Source: Testudinibacter crocodili
Lineage (GTDB): Bacteria; Pseudomonadota; Gammaproteobacteria; Enterobacterales; Pasteurellaceae
Assembly: GCA_006228005.1 (NCBI GenBank)
Contig: VDHG01000025.1
Span: 1-46,182 of the forward strand
Direction: 5' to 3'
Length of the DNA stretch: 46,182 bases
Shown in pieces: positions 18,135 through 26,494 of the stretch (positions within the stretch are counted from its first letter, which is position 1; each line of letters begins with the position of its first letter). A program made the translations under genes and the position numbers. The notes below the pieces were generated by a model. It ran no database searches. It was not told where the DNA came from and saw nothing but the letters and a program-made list of their open reading frames with translations.

Positions 18135-18269
18135 ATGATGAATACTGTATTAAAAGGTAAAGCCGCTGCAGTGACAAGAGCAGCCTCAGGTATTGATTTG
18201 ACTTGTGTGAACGAATTTTTAAAAGCCAGAGTTCAAGTCGTACTAATTGATAGTGTTGTGCTCCACTAA
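18135..18269 (+). pseudogene. Truncated short-chain dehydrogenase remnant
   Basis: A 44-codon frame preceded by AGGAATATC encodes the N-terminal nucleotide-binding segment of an SDR: VLKGKAAAVTRAASGID then FLKARVQVVLID, and stops. In a working SDR the motif would read TGxxxGIG; here the first glycine is Arg and the last is Asp, and everything after the second strand is missing. It is therefore best read as a decayed second dehydrogenase gene of the same block. Confidence 0.65.
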
Positions 18270-18288
18270 TTCAACAGACCCTAAGCTT

Positions 18289-18333
18289 AGAAAAGGATAG
18301 TCTAAATGACATATCCTTTTCTTTCATTTAGAC
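18289..18333. repeat. Interleaved perfect inverted repeats
   Basis: AGAAAAGGATA (18289-18299) pairs perfectly with TATCCTTTTCT (18312-18322). GTCTAAATGA (18300-18309) pairs perfectly with TCATTTAGAC (18324-18333). The order is A-B-A'-B', so only one hairpin can form fully at a time. It lies between the decayed genes and fucR. It could be a recombination junction, a switching RNA or a double operator. Confidence 0.75.
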
Positions 18334-18363
18334 AAAAACATACCAATCCCCCTCAATTCCCCC

Positions 18364-18369
18364 TATAAT
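18364..18369 (+). promoter_or_regulatory. Probable -10 box of fucR
   Basis: A perfect TATAAT lies 44 bp before the fucR ATG. The region 17 bp upstream (TACCAA) is a poor -35, so the promoter may need an activator. The 12-mer ATGCCCGATTTG (18375-18386), repeated after fucR at 19168-19179, lies just downstream. Confidence 0.45.
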
Positions 18370-18412
18370 CAAATATGCCCGATTTGACCATTTTGACAAT
18401 GAGAAATTCATC

Positions 18413-19165
18413 ATGAAAGAGAGAGAACGCTTTATTCTGGAACAGATTAACAAGCTGGGGAAAGTCGATGTGAATATCTTGGCACTGGATTTGGCGGTGT
18501 CGTTGGAAACCATTCGGCGCGATTTGACCAAGTTAGATCGCAAAGGATTGCTACACCGCACTCATGGCGGTGCGGTCGGATTAAAAGCCAAAGATGTGGG
18601 GCATTCGTTTCAAGCTCGGCAAAAAAACAATTCAGATGCCAAACGTTTGATTGCCGAAAGTGCGGTCGAGTATGTGTTCGAGGGAGCGGTGATTGGCTTG
18701 GACGCCAGCACCACCAGTTGGTTTTTCGCACAGGCAATGCCCGATATACCTTGCACCGTGGTGACTAACGCCATGCACAATATCAATGCGTTATCCGCTA
18801 AATCAAATATCAAAACCATTGCCACCGGCGGCGTTTATTCGGCGAAATATGATGCGTTTTACGGGCCATTATCGGAACAATTACTGCAGCGTTTGCACAT
18901 CGACATCGGGATTTTTTCTTGTATCGGCGTCGATGCCAATGGCTCAGTGTGGGAATCTAACGAGTTAAATGCCTCGATCAAACGTAAAATTATGGCAGCA
19001 TCCGAACAAAAATTTTTGCTGATTGACAACAGTAAACTGGGGCGTAAGAGTCTGATGAAGATCTGCGATCTATCGCAAATCGATATTTTGTTTTGCGATC
19101 AACTGCCGAATGGTGAATTGAAACGTTATTGCGATCAGCAAAATTTATTAGTCATCACCACTTAA
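18413..19165 (+). CDS. fucR: L-fucose operon regulator FucR (DeoR family)
   Basis: A 250-residue DeoR-family regulator. The N-terminal helix-turn-helix contains LALDLAVSLETIRRDLTKLDRKGLLHRTHGGAV (about 23-55). The C-terminal sensor domain has the family landmarks GAVIGLDASTTSWFFA, CTVVTNAMHN and FLLIDNSKLGRKSL. DeoR-type proteins sense phosphorylated sugars; E. coli FucR responds to fuculose 1-phosphate. It stands directly upstream of fucI on the same strand, as in other Pasteurellaceae. It has an uptake signal (18658-18666), the first after the signal-free block. Confidence 0.92.
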   Translation: MKERERFILEQINKLGKVDVNILALDLAVSLETIRRDLTKLDRKGLLHRTHGGAVGLKAKDVGHSFQARQKNNSDAKRLIAESAVEYVFEGAVIGLDASTTSWFFAQAMPDIPCTVVTNAMHNINALSAKSNIKTIATGGVYSAKYDAFYGPLSEQLLQRLHIDIGIFSCIGVDANGSVWESNELNASIKRKIMAASEQKFLLIDNSKLGRKSLMKICDLSQIDILFCDQLPNGELKRYCDQQNLLVITT

Positions 19166-19176
19166 AAATGCCCGAT

Positions 19177-19213
19177 TTGCCCGAATTTATTTTAATTAAA
19201 ATTGTTCGGGCAA
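19177..19213. promoter_or_regulatory. Nested palindrome between fucR and fucI
   Basis: The 9-bp arms TTGCCCGAA (19177-19185) and TTCGGGCAA (19205-19213) enclose the perfect palindrome ATTTTAATTAAAAT (19189-19202). It could end the fucR transcript or serve as an operator; an uptake signal and a T-rich stretch follow. Confidence 0.55.
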
Positions 19214-19250
19214 TCACAACCGCACTTTTCTCTCTTTTTTATGCTGTTTT

Positions 19251-19266
19251 CGTGATTAAGCTCACA
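19251..19266 (+). promoter_or_regulatory. Candidate CRP site of the fuc operon
   Basis: CGTGA-TTAAGC-TCACA matches the CRP consensus at nine of ten conserved positions and lies about 125 bp before the fucI ATG. CRP control of fuc genes is established in E. coli. Confidence 0.7.
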
Positions 19267-19276
19267 ACAATGCACC

Positions 19277-19336
19277 TTGTTTAAACAAAATCCTTTTCTC
19301 GATCAATCGCTAGCTCGAAGATAGTTTTCAGAAAAC
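19277..19336. promoter_or_regulatory. Candidate FucR operators upstream of fucI
   Basis: Two dyads lie between the CRP site and fucI: TTGTTTAAACAA (19277-19288, perfect palindrome) and GTTTTC-A-GAAAAC (19324-19336). Assignment to FucR is by position only. Confidence 0.4.
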
Positions 19337-19391
19337 CATTTTCAAACTGAAATTTACTTCATTAGTGATGGATTAAAAGAGGAACAATACA

Positions 19392-21158
19392 ATGAGCATA
19401 GCAAAATCCCAACCGATCAGAATTGGTATTCGCCCGACAATTGACGGACGTCGTTTAGGCGTGCGTGAGTCACTGGAAGATCAAACCATGGCAATGGCAC
19501 AATCCGTTGCCAAATTATTAACGGCTGAAATTCGCCATCCGAATGGCGATTTTGTCGAATGTGTGATTGCCGACAGTTGCATTGGTGGCGTTGCTGAAGC
19601 AGCTGCCTGTGCGGAAAAATTCAAGCTGAATAATGTCGGCGTGGTGCTCACGGTGACGCCTTGTTGGTGCTACGGTTCAGAAACCATTGATATGGATCCA
19701 CATATGCCAAAAGCGATTTGGGGCTTTAACGGCACCGAACGTCCGGGCGCAGTCTATCTGGCTGCCGCATTGGCTGGCCATTCGCAATTGGGATTGCCAG
19801 CATTTTCAATCTATGGCACCGAAGTGCAAGAGTCTAGCGACACTTCTATTCCTGCGGACGTACAAGAAAAGCTGCTGCGCTTTGCCCGCGCAGGATTGAC
19901 CGTTGCCAATATTCGTGGCAAATCTTATCTTTCAATCGGCTCAGTTTCAATGGGCATCGCTGGCTCAATCGTCAATCAAACCTTCTTCCAAGAATATTTA
20001 GGTATGCGTAACGAATATGTCGATATGACCGAGATTAAACGCCGTTTAGATCGCCATATTTATGATCAAGAGGAAGTCGATCTGGCGCTGACTTGGGTGA
20101 AAGAATATTGCAAGGAAGGCATCGATGTGAATGCGCCGGAAAACCAAAAAACAGCGAAGCAACATGCTGAGCTTTGGGAAAATGTAGTGAAAATGGCGAT
20201 TATCACCCGTGATCTGATGGTGGGTAATCCAAAATTGGCTGAGCTGAATTATGGGGAAGAAGCGCTAGGGCGCAATGCGATCGCGGCCGGTTTCCAAGGG
20301 CAACGCCAATGGACCGATCACTTGCCGAACGGTGATTTTATGGAAGCCATTCTTAATTCTACCTACGATTGGAGCGGTGTGCGCTCACCCTATATTTTGG
20401 CAACGGAAAATGACTCACTCAATGCCGTTTGTATGTTGTTTGGCAATCAATTGACCGGGCAGGCGCAGGTATTTGCCGATGTGAGAACGTATTGGAGCGA
20501 AGATGCGGTAGAACGTGTCACCGGTTTCCGTCCGGAGAGTGGTTTTATTCACTTGATCAATTCCGGTTCCGCGGCGTTGGACGGCACCGGACAGCATCAA
20601 GATCAAGACGGTAAGCCGGTGATTAAACCGGTGTGGCAAGTCACCGAAGCTGACGGCAGACGTTGTCTGGAAAACACCCGTTGGTGTCCGGCGGTACATG
20701 AATATTTCCGTGGCGGCGGTTACTCTTCACAATATTTAACTCGTGGCGGCATGCCGTTCACCATGACCCGTATCAATATTATCAAAGGCATCGGACCGGT
20801 ATTGCAAATCGCTGAAGGCTGGTCGATTGATCTGCCACCGGAAGTGCACGATATTCTGAACAAACGCACCAACGAAACCTGGCCGACCACCTGGTTTGTA
20901 CCGCGTCTGACCGGTAAAGGCGCATTTAGCGATGTCTATTCAGTGATGGCAAATTGGGGCGCCAACCACTGCGTTGCCACCTTTGGTCATGTCGGCGCCG
21001 ACTTTATCACCTTGGCTTCCATGTTACGGATTCCTGTGTGTATGCACAATGTGGAAGAGAAACATATTTTCCGCCCAAGCACTTGGAATGCCTTTGGTAT
21101 GGATAAAGAAGGTCAAGATTACCGAGCTTGCGAGAATTTCGGACCGCTCTATCGTTAA
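19392..21158 (+). CDS. fucI: L-fucose isomerase
   Basis: A 588-residue metal-dependent isomerase that converts L-fucose to L-fuculose, the first step of the pathway in the cytoplasm. Length and sequence are those of the FucI family (E. coli FucI is 591 residues), with N-terminal [19 protein letters not shown] and C-terminal [29 protein letters not shown]. The start has an AGAGGA site. It is the first structural gene after a CRP-type site and several palindromes. FucI enzymes often also accept D-arabinose. Confidence 0.97.
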   Translation: MSIAKSQPIRIGIRPTIDGRRLGVRESLEDQTMAMAQSVAKLLTAEIRHPNGDFVECVIADSCIGGVAEAAACAEKFKLNNVGVVLTVTPCWCYGSETIDMDPHMPKAIWGFNGTERPGAVYLAAALAGHSQLGLPAFSIYGTEVQESSDTSIPADVQEKLLRFARAGLTVANIRGKSYLSIGSVSMGIAGSIVNQTFFQEYLGMRNEYVDMTEIKRRLDRHIYDQEEVDLALTWVKEYCKEGIDVNAPENQKTAKQHAELWENVVKMAIITRDLMVGNPKLAELNYGEEALGRNAIAAGFQGQRQWTDHLPNGDFMEAILNSTYDWSGVRSPYILATENDSLNAVCMLFGNQLTGQAQVFADVRTYWSEDAVERVTGFRPESGFIHLINSGSAALDGTGQHQDQDGKPVIKPVWQVTEADGRRCLENTRWCPAVHEYFRGGGYSSQYLTRGGMPFTMTRINIIKGIGPVLQIAEGWSIDLPPEVHDILNKRTNETWPTTWFVPRLTGKGAFSDVYSVMANWGANHCVATFGHVGADFITLASMLRIPVCMHNVEEKHIFRPSTWNAFGMDKEGQDYRACENFGPLYR

Positions 21159-21201
21159 AAGATTCACCAAATAGCACGCAATAACACTATGCCATAACAC
21201 A

Positions 21202-21244
21202 AAGTGCGGTTACAGGAAAAACCTATTCTGGCCTGACCGCACTT
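21202..21244 (+). other. Inverted uptake-signal pair between fucI and fucK
   Basis: AAGTGCGGT (21202-21210) and ACCGCACTT (21236-21244) form a hairpin, extended inside by CAGG and CCTG. It is followed by GGGGAAACTTT and the fucK start rather than a T tract, so it is probably a weak attenuator or an mRNA-stabilising structure inside the operon. Confidence 0.6.
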
Positions 21245-21255
21245 GGGGAAACTTT

Positions 21256-22743
21256 ATGCCTATTGTACTGATTCTTGACTGTGGTGCGACCAATACCCGC
21301 ACGATTGCACTAAATGAAAAAGGGCAAATTTTAGCGGCACACCACATCGCCAGCAATACCAAAGTCGGCGCCGAGTCGGCCGATTACCATATTTGGGATT
21401 TTGCTGAAATTTGCGATAAGTTATCCGAGTGTGCCCGCCATGTGGTGGTACAATTAACCCATAAACATCATGATATTCAAGAGATTATCGGCATTTCCGT
21501 CACCACTTTTGGCGTGGACGGGGCGCCGTTTGACCGTGACGGCAAGCAGATTTATCCGATCATTTCGTGGAAATGCCCACGCACCCTGCCAATTATGCAA
21601 AATATCGGCAACTATTTTGAGATTGAAAAACTTTATACCCGCAACGGCATCGGTTTATACAGCTTCAACACCCTGTTCAAACTGCTCTGGCTGAAAGAGA
21701 ACCAAGCTGAAATTTATCAACAAATGGATAAATTTGTGTTTATCTCCTCGATGTTGACTCACTGGGTAACCGGCGTTTTCAGCACCGACAAAACCATGGC
21801 CGGCACCTCTATGTTAACCAATTTACAAAGTGGCACTTGGGATCCCAGCATTTTGTCGGTGTTGGATTTAACCGAGCACCATTTTCCGCCCATTGTCGAA
21901 GCCGGTACACCAATCGGTGAATTGCAAGCCGATGTCGCTCATCAAATGGGCTTGCCTGCCGGCATTCCGGTGATCTCCTGCGGCCATGATACCCAATTTG
22001 CGATTTTCGGTTCTGGCGCCAAGCCAAATCAGCCGGTATTGAGTTCCGGTACTTGGGAAATTTTGATGGCACGCACCGCTAAAGTCGAACCGCACTTTGA
22101 CTTAATTCATCACGGTTTAACCACCGAATTTGATGCCAAAACCGGTTACTACACTCCCGGTGTGCAATGGCTGGGTTCTGGCGTATTGGAATGGGTCGGC
22201 AAAGTGTTCTACCGCGATGTGTATGAGACGCCACATTACTACCCAACCATGATCAGCGACGCCGAAGCCGTACCGTTAGGCGCAAACGGCGTAGAATGGC
22301 ACGGCAATTTCAACAATGCCGAAACATTTGCTCAACACGGCAAAATCGCAGGGCTTTCATTGCATTCACAACGAGCCGAAATTTATCGTGCCGCCTTGGA
22401 ATATATGGCGTATCAATTAAAACACGGCTTAGCCACATTAGAACAAGTCAGCCACTTTCAGGCCGAACGTCTGATTTGCGTTGGCGGCGGCTCGAAAAAC
22501 CGTTTGTGGAACCAGATCCGTGCCGACGTATTGGGCATACCGATCGAAATTGTAGATGTGGCTGAAGCCACGGTCTTAGGCGCAGCGATGTTCACCTTTG
22601 CCGGCGCACAATATTACCAAAACGTCGAGGTTGCCCAACAACAAATGCAACCGCAGCGCAAGGCAATTCAGCCCTCTGCCAACAGCCCAGCTTATCAACA
22701 ATGGCTGGCAAACTATATTCAACACGGAGCAAACCCATGTTAA
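21256..22743 (+). CDS. fucK: L-fuculokinase
   Basis: A 495-residue FGGY-family kinase that phosphorylates L-fuculose to L-fuculose 1-phosphate. The N-terminal ATPase motif is [15 protein letters not shown], and the C-terminal domain carries [25 protein letters not shown] and [14 protein letters not shown]. It sits between fucI and fucU, which fixes the identity beyond the family. The last codons overlap the fucU start by seven bases, suggesting translational coupling. Confidence 0.95.
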   Translation: MPIVLILDCGATNTRTIALNEKGQILAAHHIASNTKVGAESADYHIWDFAEICDKLSECARHVVVQLTHKHHDIQEIIGISVTTFGVDGAPFDRDGKQIYPIISWKCPRTLPIMQNIGNYFEIEKLYTRNGIGLYSFNTLFKLLWLKENQAEIYQQMDKFVFISSMLTHWVTGVFSTDKTMAGTSMLTNLQSGTWDPSILSVLDLTEHHFPPIVEAGTPIGELQADVAHQMGLPAGIPVISCGHDTQFAIFGSGAKPNQPVLSSGTWEILMARTAKVEPHFDLIHHGLTTEFDAKTGYYTPGVQWLGSGVLEWVGKVFYRDVYETPHYYPTMISDAEAVPLGANGVEWHGNFNNAETFAQHGKIAGLSLHSQRAEIYRAALEYMAYQLKHGLATLEQVSHFQAERLICVGGGSKNRLWNQIRADVLGIPIEIVDVAEATVLGAAMFTFAGAQYYQNVEVAQQQMQPQRKAIQPSANSPAYQQWLANYIQHGANPC

Positions 22744-23174
22744 AAGGAATTCATCCGGCAATTTCGCCAACACTGTTAAAAATTTTGGCTGAAATGGGAC
22801 ACGGCGATGAGATCGTGTTTGCCGATGCCCATTTTCCGGCGCACCAACTGCACTCACAAGTGGTACGCGCCGACGGTATCAAGATTGATGTGCTGCTGAG
22901 TGCAATTACACCACTATTCGAATTAGATCAATACGTTGACAGCCCACTGATTATGATGGCTGCCGTCGAAGGCGACAGCCTCGACCCCACGGTTGCCGCT
23001 CGCTATTTAGCTGCAATTCAACCCAATATCACACCATTGCCCAGCATTGAACAGATTGATCGTTTTGCCTTTTACCAACGTGCACAACAAGCCTATGCCG
23101 TTGTCGTCAGCGGTGAATTGGCAAAATACGGCAATATTATTTTGAAAAAAGGGGTTACGCCAGTCGTAGCCTGA
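22737..23174 (+). CDS. fucU: L-fucose mutarotase
   Basis: A 145-residue RbsD/FucU-family protein that interconverts the alpha and beta anomers of L-fucose. The signature start is [21 protein letters not shown], followed by [15 protein letters not shown], with His22 at the usual catalytic position. I chose the ATG at 22737, inside the end of fucK, because the family always begins at MLKGI; a longer frame from 22701 is an artefact of overlap. Confidence 0.95.
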   Translation: MLKGIHPAISPTLLKILAEMGHGDEIVFADAHFPAHQLHSQVVRADGIKIDVLLSAITPLFELDQYVDSPLIMMAAVEGDSLDPTVAARYLAAIQPNITPLPSIEQIDRFAFYQRAQQAYAVVVSGELAKYGNIILKKGVTPVVA

Positions 23175-23196
23175 ACATTATTTAAAGGACAGCAAC

Positions 23197-23844
23197 ATGA
23201 ACAGACAAGCACTTTCCCGAGAAATTATTGATACCTGCCTGGAAATGACCCATTTGGGGTTGAACCAAGGCACTGCCGGCAATGTCAGCGCGCGTTATAA
23301 CGGCGGCATGCTGATCACACCCAGCGGCATGCCTTATGAGCAGATGAATGAAGACTGCATCGTGTTTGTTGATGGTGACGGTCACTATGAAGCTGGCAAA
23401 TTGCCGTCCAGCGAATGGCGTTTTCACCATGCGGTGTATCAAGCCCGCCCAGATTTAGATGCTGTAGTACATAACCATGCGATCCACTGCTCAGCGGTCT
23501 CCATTTTGGGCAAAGCGATTCCGGCGATTCACTACATGGTCGCCGTCGGCGGCACCGACCATATTCCGTGTGTCCCCTATGCCACTTTCGGCACCCCGAA
23601 ACTGGCGGAATATGTACAGCAAGGTATTCAGCAGAGCAAAGCGATTTTATTGCAGCATCACGGCTTGATCGCTGCTGAAAAAAATCTGCGAAAAGCACTA
23701 TGGCTGGCGCATGAAGTGGAAGTGTTAGCAACCTGGTACATTCAGCTATTGGCAATCACCGACGATGTGCCGGTGCTATCGCCGCAAGAGATCCAAGTGG
23801 TTCTCGGCAAATTCAGCACCTATGGTTTAAGAATCGAGGAATAA
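23197..23844 (+). CDS. fucA: L-fuculose-phosphate aldolase
   Basis: A 215-residue class II zinc aldolase that splits L-fuculose 1-phosphate into dihydroxyacetone phosphate and L-lactaldehyde. The zinc ligands and catalytic residue stand at the same numbers as in E. coli FucA: Glu73 (SSEW), His92 and His94 (VHNHAIH) and His155 (QHHG). Length is identical to the E. coli enzyme. A GGAC site precedes the ATG. No lactaldehyde reductase or dehydrogenase gene is found next to it. Confidence 0.96.
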   Translation: MNRQALSREIIDTCLEMTHLGLNQGTAGNVSARYNGGMLITPSGMPYEQMNEDCIVFVDGDGHYEAGKLPSSEWRFHHAVYQARPDLDAVVHNHAIHCSAVSILGKAIPAIHYMVAVGGTDHIPCVPYATFGTPKLAEYVQQGIQQSKAILLQHHGLIAAEKNLRKALWLAHEVEVLATWYIQLLAITDDVPVLSPQEIQVVLGKFSTYGLRIEE

Positions 23845-23867
23845 CAACTTGTTAGCAGGAGTGTGAC

Positions 23868-25409
23868 ATGGCGACTCAATCTCAAGCGGCGCCGCTGCTT
23901 TCCATGAGCAACATCAGTAAATCATTTGGCACTGTGCACGCCTTAAAAGACGTACATTTAGAGCTGCGCAAAGGCGAAGTGCACGCCTTGATGGGTGAAA
24001 ATGGTGCCGGTAAATCGACCTTGATGAAATGCCTGATCGGGGTGTATCACCCCGAAGTCGGCGATATTGTATATAAAGGCGAAAAAGTGCGGTATTCCTC
24101 AGTGTTAGAAGCGCAAAAAAACGGTATCAGCATGATCTTTCAAGAACTGAATCTGATACCGCACTTGACCGTTGCCGAAAATATCTTCTTTGCGCGAGAA
24201 CCGCTGAAACACGGCTTAATTGATCAGCGCAAAATGAATGTGGATGCAACGCAGCTGCTGTCGATGTTTGACATTGATGTCGCACCGACCGATATCGTCC
24301 ACACGCTGTCAGTTGCTAAGCAGCAAATGGTGGAAATTGCCAAAGCACTCTCCTTTGATGTGGAAGTGTTGATCATGGACGAGCCAACCTCCGCCCTGAC
24401 TGAAAAAGAGATCGACAAACTGTTTGAGCTAGTGCACCGCTTGAAAGCCAAAGGGGTTTGCATTGTCTATATTTCGCATCGCATGGAGGAACTGAAACGG
24501 ATTTGCGACCATATTACTATTTTTCGTGACGGTACTTATGTGTCAAATCATCACTTCAGCGATATCAGCATGGATCAGATCATCACCAAGATGGTCGGAC
24601 GCTCGCTGGATAACCACTTTCCGCCGAAAACTGCGATTATTGAAGACGACATCATTCTGTCGGTGATGAATGCTGAACGTGTAGGCGTGTTCAAACCGCT
24701 AAATTTCGATTTACGCCGCGGCGAGATTTTAGGGATCACCGGCTTAGTCGGCGCCAAACGCACCGAACTGGCACGTTCGATTTTCGGTGCTGATCCGCTG
24801 GATAAAGGCGAAATCTATGTGCATCACAAAAAAGTCTCGATCAAAAATCCATCGGATTCAATTAAAGCCGGTATCGCCTATCTGTCGGAAGACCGCAAGC
24901 TGAACGGCATTGCGGTACGAATGTGCATTCGTGAAAACATCACGATGGCATCAATGGATAAAGTCAGCAGCAACTTGGGGATTATCTCCACCGATGCCGA
25001 AGTCAAAGCCTCAAAAACCTTCGTCGATAAAATGGAGATCAAAACCCCAACGGTCGAGCAGTTGGTCAACAATCTGAGCGGAGGTAACCAGCAAAAAGTA
25101 GTGATCGGCAAATGGCTGTTCCGTGATGCCACCGTGATGATTTTTGATGAGCCGACACGCGGCATCGACGTTGGCGCCAAATATGCCATTTATCAACTGT
25201 TGGATGAGTTAGCAGCCAACGGAGTCGGTATTATTGTGATCTCGTCCGAATTGCCGGAGGTGCTCGGCGTATCAGACCGAGTGATCATCATGCGCGAAGG
25301 ACAGATGACCGGTATGTTGGAAACCAAATCGACCAATCAAGAAGAGATTATGCAATACGCTACCGGCGTGAAAAATATGTTTGCAAGAGAATATGCAGCC
25401 TACAACTAG
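23868..25409 (+). CDS. ABC transporter ATP-binding protein of the fuc operon (CUT2)
   Basis: A 513-residue ATPase with two ABC domains of the RbsA/MglA type. Domain one has Walker A GENGAGKST and Walker B VLIMDEPTSAL; domain two has signature LSGGNQQKVVIGKW and Walker B VMIFDEPTRGID. It follows fucA by 24 bp with a CAGGAG site and is cotranscribed with the fuc genes, so it most likely energises L-fucose uptake. Two uptake signals (24085-24093, 24158-24166) are inside, unlike its homologue at 15041, so the two transporters have different histories. Confidence 0.93.
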   Translation: MATQSQAAPLLSMSNISKSFGTVHALKDVHLELRKGEVHALMGENGAGKSTLMKCLIGVYHPEVGDIVYKGEKVRYSSVLEAQKNGISMIFQELNLIPHLTVAENIFFAREPLKHGLIDQRKMNVDATQLLSMFDIDVAPTDIVHTLSVAKQQMVEIAKALSFDVEVLIMDEPTSALTEKEIDKLFELVHRLKAKGVCIVYISHRMEELKRICDHITIFRDGTYVSNHHFSDISMDQIITKMVGRSLDNHFPPKTAIIEDDIILSVMNAERVGVFKPLNFDLRRGEILGITGLVGAKRTELARSIFGADPLDKGEIYVHHKKVSIKNPSDSIKAGIAYLSEDRKLNGIAVRMCIRENITMASMDKVSSNLGIISTDAEVKASKTFVDKMEIKTPTVEQLVNNLSGGNQQKVVIGKWLFRDATVMIFDEPTRGIDVGAKYAIYQLLDELAANGVGIIVISSELPEVLGVSDRVIIMREGQMTGMLETKSTNQEEIMQYATGVKNMFAREYAAYN

Positions 25410-25434
25410 GCTTTCTAAAACAAGAGGTGCTGTA

Positions 25435-26424
25435 ATGAATGATAAACAAAAAGATATGTTGAGAAAATTAGCGTCTTTGGCAGGATTATTGTTGTTGATC
25501 CTCGCCTTTACCATCAGCAACGACTACTTTTTTACGCTCAACAACATAATGACCATTGGCTTGCAAACCTCCACGATTGCTTTGATCGGAATTGGCGCAA
25601 CCTGTGTGATCCTAACCGGAGGAATTGATTTAAGCACCGGCTCGGTGGTGGCGCTTTCCGGCGTGGCGGCGGCGATGTTCGTCAACGCTGGCATTCCAGT
25701 GCCACTAGGTATGCTTGGCGGCATTTTGGTTGGCGGTATTTGTGGTTATGCCAATGGGATTATGGTCACCAAAATGAAATTACCACCGTTTATCGCCACC
25801 TTGGGCATGATGATGGTAGCGCGTGGCGTTGCACTGTATGTCACCAATGCTGCTCCGGTGTCCGGCATGCCGGAATCATTCTCTTACCTCGGCAACGGTG
25901 CACTGTTCCGCATCGTTGAAGAAGGCGTAAACGGCTTGCCACTAGTGAAATTCCCCGGTATTCCATATCCGGTAATCATCATGGTTGCGATTGCGATTCT
26001 GTTTACGTTTGCCTTAAATAAATTGCGCGTTGGTCGCTACATTTATGCGATCGGCTCAAACGAAGAAGCTGCTCGCCTTTCCGGCATCAAAACCAATCAA
26101 GTGAAAAACTACGCTTATATCGCCAGTGGGCTGCTGTCCGGTTTAGCGGGTGTAATTTTGGCCTCTCGCTTGGTGACTGCACAGCCAAACGGCGGTGTGG
26201 CTTATGAGTTAGACGCAATCGCCAGTGCGGTTGTCGGTGGAACCTCATTAATGGGCGGAGTGGGGACAATTCCCGGCACATTAATCGGTTCTTTTATTAT
26301 CGGGGTGTTGCGTAACGGTTTGAACATGAACGGTGTTTCAGCCTTTATCCAACAGATCATTATCGGTCTGGTGATCATTGTCACGGTATCAATCGATCAG
26401 TTAAGACAGAGTAAAAAGAAATAA
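25435..26424 (+). CDS. ABC transporter permease of the fuc operon (CUT2)
   Basis: A 329-residue inner-membrane permease of the RbsC family with about ten hydrophobic segments. Landmarks are LTGGIDLSTGSVVALSG and ASAVVGGTSLMGGVGTIPGT. I chose the ATG at 25435 (MNDKQKDM), preceded by AGAGGTG. A longer frame from 25381 overlaps the ATPase gene and its extra residues look non-coding. It presumably passes L-fucose into the cell together with the ATPase and binding protein. Confidence 0.93.
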   Translation: MNDKQKDMLRKLASLAGLLLLILAFTISNDYFFTLNNIMTIGLQTSTIALIGIGATCVILTGGIDLSTGSVVALSGVAAAMFVNAGIPVPLGMLGGILVGGICGYANGIMVTKMKLPPFIATLGMMMVARGVALYVTNAAPVSGMPESFSYLGNGALFRIVEEGVNGLPLVKFPGIPYPVIIMVAIAILFTFALNKLRVGRYIYAIGSNEEAARLSGIKTNQVKNYAYIASGLLSGLAGVILASRLVTAQPNGGVAYELDAIASAVVGGTSLMGGVGTIPGTLIGSFIIGVLRNGLNMNGVSAFIQQIIIGLVIIVTVSIDQLRQSKKK

Positions 26425-26494
26425 GCGGTCTAAGATTTAATGTTGTAACACACAATTAACCCTCAAAACCTATCCTAAAACAAGGAGCACAACT

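Noticed and set aside
18289..18333. H-type RNA pseudoknot
   Set aside because: The A-B-A'-B' order is that of a pseudoknot, but the connecting loops would be 0-2 nt across 10-11 bp stems, which is sterically unlikely; mutually exclusive hairpins or DNA-level function fit better.
22701..22736. Longer N-terminus for fucU starting inside fucK
   Set aside because: The extra residues are fucK codons read in another frame; the family begins at MLKGI.
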